Of a stretch of 6,494 nt of DNA, positions 5,479 to 6,494 are shown piece by piece. The stretch comes from Microbacterium sp. (lineage in GTDB: Bacteria; Actinomycetota; Actinomycetes; Actinomycetales; Microbacteriaceae), in NCBI GenBank assembly GCA_029267645.1, contig JAJUIM010000112.1, positions 1 to 6,494 on the forward strand, read 5' to 3'. The position numbers were made by a program, and so were the translations under genes. Positions within the stretch are counted from its first letter, which is position 1; every line of letters starts with the position of its first letter. The notes under the pieces were generated by a model. The model was not told the origin of the DNA. It ran no database searches and saw nothing but the letters and a program-made list of their open reading frames with translations.

Positions 5479-6321
5479 TCAGGCCGTGCCGTAGGGCGTC
5501 AGCACGCCCATCGCGAGCAGCACCATGATCGCCGCTCCGAGCAGCACTCGGTAGATGACGAACGGCATGAAGCTGCCCGTCTTGAGGTAGCGCATGAGGT
5601 AGGCGATCACGACCCAGCCGACGATGCCCGACACGATCGTCGCGATGATCGCGCCCGCCCAGCCGTAGGGGCCCGGGTCGCCCGTCTCGAGGCCCTCCTT
5701 CAGCTCGTAGAGGCCCGAGCCGAACACTGCGGGCACCGCAAGCAGGAACGCGAACTCGGCCGCCGCCGTGCGGTTGTAGCCGAGGGCACGGGCGGCGGTC
5801 GTCGTCGCGCCAGAGCGCGACACGCCCGGCACGAGCGCGAGCGCCTGCGCGACGCCGATCGTGAGGCCGTGCGGGTAGGTCACGTCGTCCATCTCGCGGT
5901 CGCGCTGCGCGTAGCGGTCGACCGCGCCGAGGATGATGCCGAAGACGATCAGCACGGCCGCGACGAGCCACAGGTTGCGGAACGTGTCGCGGATGTACTC
6001 CTGCAGCGTGAAGCCGAGGATGCCGATGGGGATGGATCCGAGGATCACGAGCCATCCCATGCGCGCGTCGGGATCGTTGCGCGGCACGCGGCCGACGAGC
6101 GACAGCGCCCACTGCTTGACGATCCGCACGATCTTCGCCCAGAAGTACACGAGCACCGCGAGCTCGGTGCCGATCTGCGTGATGGCCGTGAACGTCGCGC
6201 CCGGGTCGGCCGCCGACGGCAGGAACTCGCCGACGATGCGGATGTGCGCGCTCGACGAGATCGGCAGGAACTCCGTCAGGCCCTGAACGAGCCCGAGGAT
6301 GATCGCCTCGATGATGTGCAT
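5479..6321 (-). CDS. uppP: Undecaprenyl-diphosphatase UppP (BacA family)
   Basis: 280 residues, the normal family length. This integral membrane enzyme dephosphorylates undecaprenyl diphosphate, recycling the lipid carrier for peptidoglycan and other wall polymers, and its overproduction is known to give bacitracin resistance. Both signatures are present: Gln-Gly-Leu-Thr-Glu-Phe-Leu-Pro at 13-20 with E17, followed by Ser-Ser-Ser-Ala-His (H26), and Pro-Gly-Val-Ser-Arg-Ser-Gly at 165-171 with R169. Ala25 replaces the more usual Gly. Hydrophobic segments appear near 45-61, 90-106, 117-134, 153-165, 188-203, 219-240 and 252-274. The ATG at 6321 has AGGAA seven bases upstream (6333-6329). The gene starts 15 bases after the M20 peptidase stop, so the two are probably co-transcribed, and it converges on the PAC2 gene with four bases between the stops. 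Confidence 0.97.
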   Translation of the reverse strand: MHIIEAIILGLVQGLTEFLPISSSAHIRIVGEFLPSAADPGATFTAITQIGTELAVLVYFWAKIVRIVKQWALSLVGRVPRNDPDARMGWLVILGSIPIGILGFTLQEYIRDTFRNLWLVAAVLIVFGIILGAVDRYAQRDREMDDVTYPHGLTIGVAQALALVPGVSRSGATTTAARALGYNRTAAAEFAFLLAVPAVFGSGLYELKEGLETGDPGPYGWAGAIIATIVSGIVGWVVIAYLMRYLKTGSFMPFVIYRVLLGAAIMVLLAMGVLTPYGTA

Positions 6322-6336
6322 TCGGTTCTTCCTGGG

Positions 6337-6494
6337 TCAGTAGGTGCGGATGAGATCGGTCAGCACGCGCTGGCCGAAGACGAGGGCGTCGAGGGGCACG
6401 CGCTCGTCGACCCCGTGGAACATGCCCGTGAAGTCGAGCTCGCGGGGCAGCTTCAGCGGCGCGAAGCCGTAGCCCGTGATGCCGATCGTCGACA
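6337..6494 (-). CDS. M20-family metallopeptidase/amidohydrolase, C-terminal fragment (cut by window edge)
   Basis: Only the last 51 codons before TGA (6339-6337) are inside the window. They read as the C-terminal end of an M20/M25/M40 peptidase: a Met-Phe-His-Gly-Val-Asp-Glu-Arg-Val-Pro segment (visible residues 24-33), in which this His is the conserved late metal-site residue of the family, followed by the usual Leu-Asp-Ala-Leu-x-Phe-Gly helix. M20 enzymes are two-metal hydrolases acting on peptides or N-acyl amino acids; the substrate cannot be told from this end. The M20 - uppP order is also seen in related actinobacteria, and M. tuberculosis has an M20 protein (Rv2141c) near its uppP-like gene. 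Confidence 0.82.
   Translation of the reverse strand, partial: STIGITGYGFAPLKLPRELDFTGMFHGVDERVPLDALVFGQRVLTDLIRTY

Overview
This window reads as chromosomal DNA from a high-GC actinobacterium, most likely a member of the Micrococcales close to Microbacteriaceae. The signs are a G+C content of about 70%, strong use of G/C third positions, five GTG starts among the six visible start codons, and a gene order matching the actinobacterial proteasome/TrmI neighbourhood. There is no phage, IS, CRISPR or RNA gene. Coding density is nearly complete; the longest gap is the 52-base divergent promoter region at 4562-4613.

Left block, minus strand, 1-4561. Transcription runs HAD-family phosphatase -> tRNA m1A58 methyltransferase (trmI) -> exported FKBP-fold lipoprotein -> WYL transcriptional regulator. 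HAD and trmI overlap by four bases (GTGA), trmI and the FKBP gene are three bases apart, and 43 bases separate the FKBP gene from the regulator, so they probably form one operon with a possible internal promoter before the last gene. The regulator is a single open frame holding two tandem wHTH-WYL units. It is a natural fusion of PafB and PafC, the LexA-independent DNA-damage-response activator, and its C terminus runs off the left edge of the window.

Centre. A 52-base divergent region holds two back-to-back -10-like boxes inside an imperfect inverted repeat. The minus-strand transcript would be leaderless. The plus-strand transcript has a short leader with a textbook Shine-Dalgarno site and encodes a PAC2-family protein (4614-5474).

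Right block, minus strand, 5479-6494. The C-terminal end of an M20-type metallopeptidase is followed 15 bases later by uppP (undecaprenyl-diphosphatase), which converges on the PAC2 gene with only four bases between the stops.

The order M20 - uppP - PAC2 - trmI - pafBC is a compressed version of the locus that in many actinobacteria also holds the Pup-proteasome genes (mpa/arc, dop, pup, prcBA, pafA) between trmI and pafB. None of those genes is present between trmI and pafBC here. The main points of interest are this missing cassette, the PafBC fusion, an FKBP domain lacking several catalytic-pocket residues, and two leaderless-looking starts with identical geometry. Nothing here supports a wholly new system; the window is mostly conserved core genome with some unusual details.
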